From positions 10,838,006 through 10,902,005 of the forward strand of contig CM018052.1 of NCBI GenBank assembly GCA_008638375.1: 64,000 nucleotides of DNA. Direction: 5' to 3'. Below are positions 35,601 to 48,492 of this stretch, piece by piece. Source of the stretch: Nyssa sinensis. Lineage: Eukaryota > Streptophyta > Magnoliopsida > Cornales > Nyssaceae. The notes beneath the pieces are model-generated. The model did not search any database and was not told the DNA's origin. It worked only from the letters and a program-made list of their open reading frames with translations. The first letter of the stretch is position 1, and every line of letters begins with the position of its first letter. Both the position numbers and the translations under genes were made by a program.

Positions 35601-36711
35601 TATTCAGCATTACACATTCTAAATATCATGCATGCATATTTAGATTCCTAAATTACTCAAATCGTGCCAAAATTTTAAGAAAGATAAATTTAAAAGTTGG
35701 TGTTTTCACCTTTGAGCAGTGGCCGCCTCTCCGCTTGTGGTTGACTCTGATATTCTCAAACCCCTTAAAAGCAGCCACAACTTCTCCCCACTATCCCTTA
35801 GTTGTGGGCACTTAGGAAAACATCCATACTCACCTTCTCACACAATATCTTTCTTTCTCCCTCTACTCTCTCTCTACTTCCTTTCTCCCTCTTTCTCTCT
35901 ATCACCCTCACGTCTGAAGACACAACACCTCTCACACACTTGAGCTTTAGCTTTCAAGTTTAAGACTTATACATATATAAGTGGACATCTATACATGTAC
36001 ACACATGTATACATTGCTAGGGTTTAGGTGTAATAATGTGGGCTGATGTAGGGGCTGAGGTGTATAGGCTGATCAATGATGAGGGGTTTGCATGAAATTT
36101 GATTGGTTGCTTTGGGAGGTGGAGGGCTAATTTTTGTACATATATACATATTTTGTGCATCATAGGGCATAATATGTGGGCAGCCCAAGTGGCTAACTTT
36201 TTGGGTCTAAATTTCTCCATTACTTTGGGTTAAGGGTTCAAAACCCATTGGCCTCAATGTTGGCTTGCTTTTTTTCACATTTTATCCTTATGCCTCGTTT
36301 GGCTGGCACAGAATTCTGTTTTAGCTATTTCCTTCCTAATTTCTTTTCTGTTGTTCCTTTTTTGACACGGTTTCTTCTGGTCAATCTCCATTTGGGTTAG
36401 TTTCGATATCCCAAGCTTTGCATCGGTCATTATTTCTCGGTGTTTTCCGTAGTTAGCTAATTCGAGTTCTAATAGTGTTAAAACGGGCCTTAAACAACTA
36501 TATTAATGCAATCACGTTCCAAGATGACTTCATTCCATAAATTGGTAATTAGGTTCGGGTAGTCCACCCCTCCTTTTGACGTGTTTAGTTATTTTATTGA
36601 CCTATCGCAACTACCGAGGAATTCTCGATTAATTTTCTTAATTATTCTTTATGTCGGTTCTAATTAATAATTAGCAAACTAATTATTAATAAATTAGGTC
36701 GGAGTGTTACA
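32662..36711 (-). mobile_element. Long solo LTR C, Del/Tekay-like, 4050 bp
   Basis: Starts TGTCACGACC, ends GTGTTACA, with identical flanks TTTAT (32657-32661) and TTTAT (36712-36716). Same family and orientation as solo LTR A. It carries three copies of the family hairpin at exactly 144-bp spacing (34189, 34333, 34477). Plus-strand frames around 35528-35943 lie in pyrimidine-rich text and have no domain. Confidence 0.88.
34189..34495. repeat. 144-bp phased hairpin module, three copies in LTR C
   Basis: 19-nt palindromes at 34189-34207, 34333-34351 and 34477-34495. The first and third read GGACTCCACCGTTGAGTCC, the second GGACCTCACCATTGGGTCC. The T:A pair of the stem becomes C:G in the second copy. 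Text between copies is only partly similar. Confidence 0.85.
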
Positions 36712-36907
36712 TTTATTACCTATAAAATAAAGTTTAATTCGATATATAATATGCCTAATATGGGGATGCATTTAAAGAGATATAAAGGATCAAAGTTTTG
36801 GAAGAAAACATTGTAACCGCAAGCTTTGGGTTGAGTTTTCATTCATGTTTGAAAGATTTAATCTAATTAAACTATATGGTTGGATAAATCTCGAAAAAAT
36901 GATCAAA

Positions 36908-37012
36908 ATTCACATATAACTTGCATTATTTGGATAATAATCGATGGAGAAATTGCAAGTTATTCACATATAACTTGCATTATTTGGATAAGAATCGATG
37001 AGAAATTTCAGG
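36908..37012. repeat. 54-bp tandem duplication
   Basis: 'attcacatataacttgcatt' recurs 54 bp downstream, followed by tatttggata and an aatcgatg core in both units. Confidence 0.85.
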
Positions 37013-39239
37013 TTGAAATTTGAAAGACAAAGAACAATGATAGACTGTTCTAATTGCAAAATTTGGGTGTGAAAGTTGGGGAAGATAACCACTTTTTGCA
37101 CAAGCCCACTCTCAGGCCAAGGTGAGTCAAGAAAGCGTGGTTTACCCCTAGTCTTAATTGGATGAAATAAGAGTTTAAATTATAATACTTGACGACCTCA
37201 ACCAAGTGGTACAGGTTCCGAACTCAAAAATTAATTATATTAATTATTATTAATTTTTAATTGATAAAATCTTACTAATTTATGGAAAAATAATAACCGA
37301 ATTTCAAAAATTATGAAACTTGGTAGGAAAATCGTATTTGATATTATGAAAATATTGGTACAGGAGGTAAGGCTCAAAGTAATACAAATAATTGAGATTT
37401 CACTAAAGTTCACCTTATTGTATTGGTTTCCTAATTATTTAAATATGTAATTAGGTGACTTAAATTATGGTTGTTATTTAGAAGTAAATTTGAGTTATTA
37501 GAAGTGTTTTCGGATTAAAAATAAGACCTTTGGATGATTGGAGAATCCTATTAGCTACATGTTTGACTGTATGCTGTGAATTAAGCTTAATCGTTTGATA
37601 GAATTCGAGAAAAATATAATTAATATTTAAAAATTACATAAAATGAAACGCTATAAGGTCATCATGTAGGTATTTTAAAGATACTTAGGCTTGATAAGAA
37701 TGCGTGACACTATATTAATTAGAGCATGTATTGTTAAGTCAAGTTTGGCAAATCAAACTAATTGATTAAATATGTTAATGTGAACTATTCTAGGATTGGA
37801 ATGAATTTGCAAAGGACACTTTTAAAGTGCATTATATGATTTGAGGACTTTGGTTTGAGGTAAGGGAACATACATGATATATCCAATTTTTGAATAAATG
37901 CCAAATAAATATTTTTTTGTTTCTATTCTTATGAAATTGTTTATGCAAGTAAATGATTTCAAATTGTTTTTAGTTCAAAAATATATTTTACAATATTCTG
38001 ATTGCTTCATTATCGTTACTTGGGTCAAGCAAAATTGATTGTTTGTGAAATGTGTTATCTGCTTATTGATAAATCCATTCATGAAAATTATTTCGTTCAT
38101 TGAAATAAATTGTTTTATCGATATGAGCATTATTAGATATTTGAATTGTTTTAGTGTGGGTGTAAACTCTGGTTAGAGTCTGTTTTGTGTCAATAGTGGT
38201 TTACTACTATTGGCAGTTTATTTGTGTCTTCAGGATACTGTCGGAGTCTGGCCCATGTTAATAGGGGTATAAATATTATTGACTTCCAATACTAGTAATG
38301 TTTGCAAATCCTACTATGATTGGGCACTATATGTGATTGTTGTACCAACCAGGGTAAATGCTTATGCAAATTTGAAAATATTATTTGTTATCACACTATT
38401 TGTTAATATTTTCTAAACTGAAAAATGATATTAGTTTTCGAATTGTGAATATTAAAATGCTTTCAAGTGATATAAAACTTTGCAAAATGCTTCGATTTAT
38501 CAGTAACTATTTTCTAAATTAATCGTGTTATTCGCTTGACCTATTCCGGTGCATATTATGTTATGCTGCCTTACTAGACTCTGAGCTTACCCTAATATTT
38601 TCTTCCACAGATGGATAGAGATCAGCTGTGATATCTTTTAGTACAAGGTGCGGTGCAATGGACAACAATTGGAGATCAATATAGTTTCATCTATTTGTGG
38701 TTAGAACTTATTTTAATTAGATAGCTTCGAAACATAAAATAATTTTATTTTTTGGATTTTTTTATATCATTTGGGCTTTTGGAGACAGATTATTTATTAC
38801 TTGTTTATAGATAGTAAATAGTTAATTGATGTTTCTTTAAAGTTTTAGAAATAATATAATTTACTTATTAGTATGCAAAAGAATTGGAGATAAATTTTAT
38901 TACGGGTTTATTCATCTGAATGGTTTAGCTTTCGATTTTGAGGTATGACAATCTAACTCTCAACTCACTCAACCATGATGTGTAGATATATGTATTAAGC
39001 TCCAATCATGTGATGTTCTTACGTCAAGATTGAATTTTTAGTACTAAATAATTTACACAACAATATTAACAAACAAAAATCCTAATATAACTTTAAAATA
39101 ATCTTTTATATTTTTAAGAGATTATATCTATCCTACATCAATAATCCAATTACAATCGAGATAAAGAATACAATCGAGATAAAGAGAATATTTTATATAA
39201 TACTCATAGATGTCAATAACATTGAAAACCCGTGAAATT

Positions 39240-39424
39240 ATCATAGTTTCCCACAAATCTTTGTAGTGTTGTTCTTTTTCATGGAAAATCTACCATAGAA
39301 TTTTGAAGTCTTCCTTCCTTTGGCCCAGGTATGGTCACTACTGGTATCGGCCCCACTCATGTCTCGACTTGTTGACTGTCAAGTGTCATTGGCCCCACTC
39401 ACGTGCCTCTCTCTGTCTCTCTCC

Positions 39425-39457
<33 letters not shown>

Positions 39458-40983
39458 CACACACACACGCATATAATCCTTAAACAAAATAGTTTACGCT
39501 ATTCAATAAAAATCAAACGCATTAAAATATCATAATTTTATTAAAAGTTTAACTAAAATTAAAATTGTTAATATGTAAATTTTATCAAACTATGATTAGT
39601 TATTCAATTAAGATAAAAATAATTAAAGAATTAAATTTAGAGAAAAGTAATACAAGAACAAAACAAAATCATCAAAAAGTATGGTATGAAAAAACTCTCC
39701 AACAAAAATTAGAAATCCTGTAAAGACAAAATTCTTATAGCAGAAAACCAACTATAATCAAATTGCATGAAATCCCCCCCAGAAAAAAATCCAAAAATTC
39801 ATCTACAAATCGGAAAAAGAAAATCACAAAAACCTTTTTCAAAGTTTTTTTCTTTTTAAAATCCTAATGATAAAAAAATAGAATTTAAAAAAAATAAAAA
39901 TAACAAAAAAAGAATCATAAATTTTACGGTCCTACTACAAATTCAATATTGAGTAATGCTACGTGTGCTTAAATTTGATACAAAAACTTGCATCTCAAAT
40001 AATATGACAATAAATCATTAATAAAATATTTTTAATGTATCTAAATCATTACCGATAATCCAAAGTCAAATTTGATAACAAAATTTGGGACGAGTATTAC
40101 TCTTCAATGTTGGTTTCATCCTCTCTTATAATATAGAATTTGTGTTAGCGATATAAAATCTATGATTTTTATTTTGATATTTTTATTTTATTTTTCCAAT
40201 CTATCGATGAATTTCGGATTTTTTTGTAGTCTTGATCTTTTTGAATGAAAATCTAGCAAAGACTTTTTAAGTCGTCCGAGTCTTTTAGCCTTGTTTTTTT
40301 TGTTATTGACAGGAAAGCAATGTTGCGGATGTTATCTTTTTTATTAAAAAAAATCTAACAAAATTAGTTGTAAAAATTATAATATCAAAATTTTTGAGAA
40401 ATCATTGTCTATTTCTTCCCCCTCATCTACAAATATGGTAAAGTGTCGTTAAAAAGACTTATTACTATGAGGTATATCAGATCTATTGATAAATATTTCT
40501 TTCGTCTCAATTTAAAAAAAATTTATTCTATTTTCAATTATCTCAAAATATGAATTTATTTTAAAAAGTTAATGTAAAAAGTGTCGTGAAATTTTTAAGT
40601 TATTCCTTTTACCAATTTAACGTACAAAAGAGTTTATTTTAGTAAATTTATATTTTAATATTTGTTTTTTAAAAAAGTTAAATTTTTAAAAGAGTATTTT
40701 TATGGGACATCTTAAATTTATTCATATTATCGGCCCAGGTATGGTCACTACTGGTATCGTCCCCACTCGTGTCTTGACTTGATGACTGGCAAGTGTCATT
40801 GGCCCCACTCATGTGCCTGTCTCTCTCTCTAAATATATATATAAGTTTTGAGGGAGCAGCCGAAGGCAACTCTTTGTAGTGTTGTTCTTTTTGGTGGAAA
40901 ATCTACCAATGACGTTTGTCTTCCTTCCTTTGGCTCATGTCTTGATTTGATAACTGGCAAGTGTCATTAGCCCCACTCATGTG

Positions 40984-41050
<67 letters not shown>

Positions 41051-41545
41051 GCATATAATCCTTAAACAAAAAAGAAATCTTGTAAAGACAAAATTCTTAT
41101 GGCGGAAAACCAACAATGATAAAAATTGCATGAATCTCCTCCCCCACCCCCCTTTCCTAAAAAAAAAATCTCCAAAAATTCGTCTACAAATCGGAAAAAA
41201 AATCACGAAAACCTTTGTCAAAGTTTTTCTCTTTTTAAAATCTTAATGATCAAAAAAATAGATTTAAAAAAATTAAAAATAACGAAATAAAAATCATAAA
41301 TTTTATGGTGTTACTACAAATTCAATATTGAGTAATGTTATGTGTCCTAAAATTTGCTACCAAAACTTACATTCCAAATAATATGATAATAAATCATTAA
41401 TAAAATATTTTTAATGTATCTAAATCATCACCGATAATCCAACATCAAATTTGATAACAAAGTTTGGGACGATTATTACTCTTCAATGTTGGCATCATCC
41501 TCTCTTACAATATAGAATTTGTGGTAGCGATATAAAATCTATGAT
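39240..41545. repeat. Segmental tandem duplication with a third partial copy
   Basis: 39240-40160 and 40866-41545 share a run that includes the 'tctttgtagtgttgttc' phrase, a 'gccccactcatgtgcctctc' phrase, a (TC)n(TA)n(CA)n composite tract, 'gtaaagacaaaattcttat' and a final 'gcgatataaaatctatgat'. A third copy of the middle piece lies at 40730-40830. The second unit lacks about 240 bp present in the first. No ORF with a domain and no terminal repeats were found. Confidence 0.8.
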
Positions 41546-41640
41546 CCCACTCTTTTACATAAATAAAAGAAATATTGTTCATTTAATAGGAAAGGTCTCA
41601 CTCAAGAGAAATGCAAGAATAAGATCTCTTGCATTTCTCA

Positions 41641-44600
41641 TGTCACGACTCGAAACCCACCCTGTGAGGATTAAGGGGACGCGACCGCCACCCTTCGCTT
41701 GGGGGCCGGCGGTGGACAAAGAGCAACGATGCCAGACGGCGGTGCGACCAAGAATGCAGTTACGGAAGCGTGAAATTTTTTTTTCTTCTTTTATATTTTT
41801 CACACATCCACCCAGTTGTGTTGCTCTTCAGAACGGTACACATGTCATACATTCAGAGCATACTAAAACTTTTAAAGTTTATACATATTACATATCCATT
41901 TGTCCCTTGGGACTTAATTACATAACTGTCCAAAATTACTATAACAAAAATTGACCAACTATGGGTCCTAGTATCTCCCAAAATTTGCTAATCAAGTGTG
42001 GAGCTCCTTATGCCCTTCCTCAATACGGGCAAGGCTCCCAACCATCTCCATCACTTAAAATAGTGATGGGTAACAAATTCATGTGTGCTTTATGAAAAGC
42101 TCGTGAGTAATTCCAGTGCTTGTCATAGGTTTTCAACTGGTAGTAGGTTAGTTATAAGAGAGTTTATAAGAACATTCACTACCAATCGCTCGTATACTTC
42201 ATATACAGAATATGTGATTTCTTAAAACATATAGCATGAAGCATTCAAGGCATTCTGGCTAAGCACATATTTTTTCAATTATAGGACATAGGAAACTTCA
42301 AAACACGTAACACAAAGCATTTTAAAGAATTCGAGTAAAACAAATATTTCATGTATACAGAGTATAGGGATCTTCAAAACACGTAACACGAAGCATTTAG
42401 GCATTCGAGTGAGGCATGCAATATGCAATGGAAAACTTGTAAACATGTATAAGGTGGTCAATTATGACCCAAAGAGTTTAAATCTTTTTCATCTCAATAG
42501 AATGAATAAAAATCCTTTTTCTAGTAATAAGAGGGTGTGGCCCTTTGTTATTTTAAAAATCCTTCTCATGTAGATGGGGGATTGAAAACCTTCTACCATT
42601 TCTTGTGAATACATGAATCTTTTGTTAATGAAATCAAAACACGTAATTATGTTTAGAAAGATGGGGGATAAACCTGTTACCATTTTTTAACGTAACTTAT
42701 TTTCATTTTTTAACAAAAGAATCTGTTTCGAACCGGACTCTAGTTTTACTTCTCTTGGAGATCATCTCATGCTTGGGGGATAAACCTTCTACCGGGCATT
42801 TTACTCGTATGTGAGTCCCGAAGGGCCTCACGAACTCGTGGTGCTTATACACAATTATCTTGCTTTACTAGTTCACAAATAGGAGGCAGTAAAAATATTT
42901 TTTTACAAATTGGTGCTATTTAAAAGCATTAAACCAATGACCTCCCAGTAGTTGCTTTTTGGGAGTATTTAAAACATGACTTCTTCAAATAAATGCTTTT
43001 CATGAGCATTTAAAATATGACTTTCATGATTTTATAACACAGTCTTCAAATACTTAGAATATATACAAATTCAGAACGTTTAATAAAATTTTTCATTTAA
43101 CGTAGACATGCTGAAATATAAATTTAAAAGAAGTTAGAAATATAAACAAGCTAACTTGCATGTCACAATAGAATTTTCAAGAAAAGAAGCAGTAATACTT
43201 AAATCAGGAATTATGTAGACATGAAATTTGAATTTAAAATACTTCAAAAACTTTGAATTTAAATTTCTTTAGAATCCATGGAGTAAAATCAACATTTCAA
43301 AGTATAAGATTACTCACATTTGTCCTTAATCTTTGGGAGACTCGAATTCCAATAAGCTGTCACCCACGCTTTCTTGTCTTTTGGTCAACCTTTATATGGC
43401 CCTTTCTTTCATTAATCGACCCATTGGGACGATAGGAACTTTGTAAATAAATGGGTTCCCACTAAGGACTTCTGCCCTCCGGGAGATTTTTATCTTCTTT
43501 TCTATTACTCTTTTCCTCCATGTTGGGTCGTCCATTGATGTCTCTAATCAGTTTACAACCTATGGCATAATTCAAAACCTCATTACCCACTTATTTGGAG
43601 TGTTATGTAAATAAATTACCATCTTAGGGCTTTTTATTTTCTAAGTATATTCTTCTAGTAGCTTAATTAAGTCTTGGGACATTTTCGTAATTTTACACTT
43701 TTATGTGTCATATTTTTTAGTACTTTGTTTCATAATATGGACCTCATTGTTGGGTCTAGAACATCGAATAAAGTCAATTTAAACCCTCGCAGACTTTTAT
43801 TTGGCTTCGGCGTTGCTAAGGGTAGAATGGTAATTTGGCACTTTTACGGGTCTTAATTTTTTAGGACCCCATCTTATGAAACGGACCCTACCATTAGGTT
43901 TAGAATGCCCAAAATAATCAATTTACACTATTTTTATGTTTTATCTAGGTATCAGGACTATTTCCCATAATTGAATTAATTCAATTATTTAATATAATAT
44001 TATATACTATATTCGGTGAATATTAGACACATGTGCCATGGTGGCACAATGGTCTCCACGTGGGACTTAAGTCCTTACACGCAGGCATGTCCTAGGTTTG
44101 AAATTGGGGAGCTGCGGCTCCCTTTATTTTTCCTAATTTTTTCAAAGTCCAAACAGTGGACAAGGGATTACACCTAGAATAGGATATCCTATCCCGGCTA
44201 GGTTTATTAAATTAAATTCTTATACGTGTAACCAAACAGGGTTTAAATTTAAAATCAGAGGTTATTAAATGATGCAGTTTCAATCCAGTTTACATTCAAA
44301 CGGCACTGTCCCCCTCCACCTACTGTTCATCTTCTCCGACGAGTTGCCGACATCTTCTCGGGCGCTGGCCAACTTTTCTAGTGGAATTTTGGTGTTGGCC
44401 CAATGGGTTTGAACCCAAATTTTACAAGGTTTTCATATCTAAACTCGGTTTTGGGTTCCTATAGGTGGTTTTAGCCGAAATAGGGAAAACAGTTGGGCTC
44501 CAGCGACCTTTGTTTTTCGGCCACTCCCATTTTTTTTCTATTTCCTAGCTTTCTAGCCACTATTTTCTTCTCCTTTTTCTTCCTACATGATTCTGAGGTT

Positions 44601-45057
44601 GAGGAGAACAATTCCCCAATCCTCTAATGGCTTAAAACCATCAAATAATCTCACCAGCCGAACCTTGTAACTCATTGTTTCTCCCTCATTTCTTCACCAA
44701 ATGACCTCCTATTTCTTCCTAAAGTTTCCATTTTCCTTATAGATTATGGCCCCATATTAATTTGGAATCTTTACGCTAGTTTTTACAAACCCAAAATAAT
44801 TTCAGAACTTTAAAACTTCAATTTAAGCCTTACGTCTTTCTTGCAAAAAATCAACTTGCTTCTCTTCTTTCTTCCTTCTTCTTCCCTTGCTTCTCTTCTA
44901 TTTTCTTCCTTTGTTTTCTTTTCTTTCCTCCCATTGCATGCAATGCATGCATTGCCTTATGTAGGCGGTTCCCTACCACCCTCTCTCTTTCTCTCTTCCC
45001 TTCATTTCTCTTTCTGTTTTTTCTTCTTTATTTCTTTTGTTTTACTTGCAAGATCTT

Positions 45058-45096
<39 letters not shown>

Positions 45097-45265
45097 AGCA
45101 CATGCATCACCACACACTTTTTCACCCACAAACTCACACATACACACACCTGCCGACACACATCTCCTAAACTCATAATGTGTATATATATATATATATA
45201 TGGATATATATACATGCATATAAGACATGCACACATACACATACACACACATCCAACACTTTATG

Positions 45266-45298
<33 letters not shown>

Positions 45299-45597
45299 GT
45301 ATATATATGTACCTCACTTGCACACACATACTCACTTCACATCACACACACATATCATTTATATGTGTATAGTGTATATATATATATATATACTAATGTA
45401 GATACATACATATATATGTACTTACATACTCATATATATATATATATATATATATATCGTTCACTTGTTCGTATATTACTCGTACATTTGGGCTTTTCGA
45501 AGCTTAAACTGGACTATAAATTCAATCTTGTAACACGAGCCCTTAACGTTTCGGTGTTATAGAAATTTGCTGGGTGATTTTGGGTCGAGGTGTTACA
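41641..45597 (-). repeat. Left giant LTR (3' LTR), 3957 bp
   Basis: Contains two 144-bp-spaced hairpin modules (43739-43757, 43883-43901), a tRNA-like box pair (44042-44104) and a (TC)n/(TA)n/(CA)n tract at 44980-45460. The plus-strand frames in that tract are microsatellite translations. Confidence 0.85.
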
Positions 45598-45610
45598 TTC
45601 TCCCCTCCTT
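45598..45610 (-). other. Polypurine tract of the giant-LTR element
   Basis: The minus strand reads AAGGAGGGGAGAA directly before the LTR start TGTAACACC, as required for plus-strand priming. Confidence 0.75.
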
Positions 45611-45834
45611 AAAAGAGTTTTATCCTTCAAACTCGAGGGTCCTCGATCGTTTATAAGACTCTGCCCCATTTTTTTGCTTTATTTATCATCATATGCTATA
45701 ATACATAAGGTTATACTTATTTACCTTATAATTTAAGGTTTAAAATTCTTATTTATCATTTTTTGATTTTAGTGGCGAGTTCTATAGCCCACATTTATTT
45801 CTCTTATTCAGATTTTACTACTTTTACTCAACTA

Positions 45835-46023
45835 CGGGTCTTATACCCCACCTTCCTATCTAAACACGTACTTCTAAATACTTACTTTACTCTAATGCGG
45901 GTCTCATACCCCACCTTTACATCAGGTCACGTACTTCAAAACATTTACTTCATGCTAATGCGCGTTCCATACCCCACCTTTAAATCATATCATGTACTTT
46001 ACCCAAGTTTCCTTTAATAGCTC
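45835..46023. repeat. 63-bp triple repeat in the short interior
   Basis: Units start near 45835, 45898 and 45961, each with a 'cataccccacctt'-like core. The period is a multiple of three, and a plus-strand frame (45763-46017) stays open through all three as an approximately 21-residue repeat. That frame is antisense to the element. Confidence 0.85.
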
Positions 46024-46125
46024 ATTTTCAACTTTTAGTTTCTTAGGTAGCCTAGGACCTAACTAACTTATAGTTCTGTTATTAACTCTTCTAGTGTCAC
46101 TTAATTCTTTTCAAGCCAATCTAAA

Positions 46126-46137
46126 GCTCTGATACCA
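46126..46137 (-). other. Primer-binding site, tRNA-iMet type
   Basis: TGGTATCAGAGC on the minus strand, three bases from the LTR end. It sets the polarity of the element and, by homology, of the solo LTRs A, B and C. Confidence 0.85.
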
Positions 46138-46360
46138 TTCTATCACGACCCGAAACCCACCTTGTGCAGATTAAGGGGACGCAACCGCCACCCTTCAGCC
46201 TAGGGGCTGGCGAGTGGACCAGAAGCAGCGGTACCGGACGGTAGTGCAACTAGGAATACAGTTGCAAAAGTGTGAAAAACTTTTTTCTTCTTTTATGTTT
46301 TTCGCACATCCGTCCGGTACTGTCGCTCTTTAGAACGGTACACATGTCATACATTCAGAA

Positions 46361-48492
46361 TGTCACGCCCCGAATTTTTACAAACCTGGGGAGTGAGTGA
46401 AATGAAATAAGAAAAGTAAATGAAAGGTCATAAGGTGGATTTAATTGATCATTCATTTATTCCCCCATGTTTTCCCAAATTTATAAATGAAGACTTGCTA
46501 TTTGACTTAACCAAATTGGTCCCTTAATGTCACTCAAATGTCCCTCCCAATCAATAGTCAAAATAATCTAAGTCATATTCAAAAATGACTTCCAAAACAG
46601 CCCCAAAACATCTCTAAAAATATCTTAGAATAATAGCCCATAGGAGTGGCTAAACATGGCCCAATGGGGTGCCCAAACATGGCCCATGAAGGTGCCCAAA
46701 CATGGCTCAAAAAGGTGGCCAAACATGGCTCAAGAAGAGTGGTCAAGGACAGGTGTCATGGAGGTGCAACAGGCTAGCGCGCATAGGGCGCGTGTAGCGC
46801 AGGCGAGCGGTAGGGCCTGGTCAGGGGCTGGGCTGTCCTAGGCTATTTTCTGCATTTTCACTATAGCTAGCTGCGGCTGATTTTTCCATTTTTTTGTAGA
46901 AACACTGTAGCAACTACAGCTGAATTTCTCTATTTCCTTAATTTTTTTCCCAAGTTTTGAAGGCTACTTTTTCTCCATTTTTAGACCACTTCTTCAAGGT
47001 TTCTAACCTCCCTTTTTTGACACTTCTCCCACCATTTAAAGGGTATTTTACACACCTAACAAATCCTTTAATTTTCCAAAATTTCAACATAGCCCCTTTT
47101 GTTTTCTAAGTCTTTTTCCCACCTAATATTTTGCAACCGTTCATATATATAAACACATTACAATCCATCCTCACTCGATGGCTACATTTCATGAAAATTA
47201 AACATACATTCATTTCTTTCAACATATATATATATATATATATGCAAGACACATTAAACAAACATATCCTACATGTCATTTGGGCTTAAATCCTTACATT
47301 ACAAATTGGCCCAAGGCCTATAGTTCACCATTCTTCCAAATTAAAACACAAGTTTTTTGGGCTTATGCCCATACATAGAAAATATGCCCCAAGGGCCAAA
47401 TATCCTTCCAAGTTCTTTTCTCCTCATTCTTTCAAGACTTCATCAAGTCTCAAGTACCGGGAGCCTCAACTGTAATATGATATCCCATGAGGGGTCAACT
47501 CAATTGCTGGTATGACATAATGCTAATGCAATGAACAAAGTTAAGGCATGGCATGTGCAAGTGTACATTTATAATCTACATGCCATCCAATTCATTAATA
47601 CAATGCAATGGCAATATGCGTGACACACCCATGCAACTCTATGCCACCATGTCTCGGTTTACGGATCGCTCTCGTTGAATCAGCGAGTACCAACACCTGT
47701 TCACGGATCGTTCCCTTTGGGTAAGCAAGCACCAATGTAATGGCCAATTTTGAAATTTTCACCACAGGATCTACACCCTCATAATGCATAGCACCAAGTG
47801 CTCAACCCACACTATTTTTCAAAGAATCACCATATGCCAATATGCCTTGATTTTTCTATCCAATGTTAATAAAGCATTTTATCAAATACTTGGCATACAC
47901 CTTAAATCATGCATCATTCATAAAGTAAACTCCAACTTTCAAACCACACAACATCTTCCACATGAACATATACTATATACAATCAATTTAAACACATGTT
48001 CATGTCACATGTTCACTACATTACCAATTCTCAAAGAACACATAATTATACAAAGCATCAATGCATTAAACAACCATATCTTTCAAAACACAAGGTCTAT
48101 TCACATGAACATAAACCACAATGTAATGAATCAACCATATATTCAAATTACATGTTCATCATTTTGACAAATTCTTAAAGATTAAAAAATACATAAAGTA
48201 CCAATACATTGAATAAATCATAACTTTCCAACTACAAGATTTTGTCTACATGAACATAAGCTAGAATACAATGAATTTTACATATAGTCATGGTTCATGT
48301 TTATCACTTTACCAAATTCTCAAAGAATACAAAGAACATACAAGAATATAAACAACCAACTCTAGGTTTTCAAAACAACTACATCTTAAGTGACTTTCTA
48401 ACAGCAAATAAACATATAAATCATTCAATCAACTTATAAAACACTCCTAAACTTAACCCTATTTCTTACTTAGCAAAACATCATACCTAGAT
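46361..48492. mobile_element. Truncated LTR-like insert F
   Basis: Begins TGTCACGCCCCG inside the right giant LTR at the 'cattcaga' site. No matching far end, because the host LTR resumes about 1.1 kb further along than it should, so the insert's end was deleted. It contains a 23-bp minisatellite. Frames at 47784-48178 are Asn/His/Thr-rich with no domain. Confidence 0.6.
46646..46737. repeat. 23-bp minisatellite, four units
   Basis: Four consecutive 23-mers with the core 'aaacatggc.ca', starting at 46646, 46669, 46692 and 46715. Confidence 0.9.

Larger units (their letters stand above)
32116..38950 (+). mobile_element. LTR-like element G (about 2.8 kb without its nested insert)
   Basis: It starts TGTAATAACCCG and ends GGTATGACA, the same style of ends as the long LTRs here. 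Its middle is split by solo LTR C. Net length is about 2780 bp, with no coding sequence. The flanking 5-mers ACTTA and ATCTA do not match, so either the ends are misjudged or it formed by recombination. It contains a (GA)n tract at 32392-32414 and a 54-bp tandem duplication at 36908-37012. Confidence 0.5.

Noticed and set aside
32111..38955. A 5-bp target duplication for element G
   Set aside because: ACTTA and ATCTA differ at two positions; I do not accept it as a duplication.
43997..44104. A functional tRNA gene
   Set aside because: Only A and B boxes fit; no acceptor stem or anticodon arm folds convincingly.
44841..45562. Overlapping frames on both strands of 60-110 codons
   Set aside because: Translations of (TA)n, (CA)n and (TC)n tracts (Ile-Tyr and Thr-His repeats) in the giant LTR.
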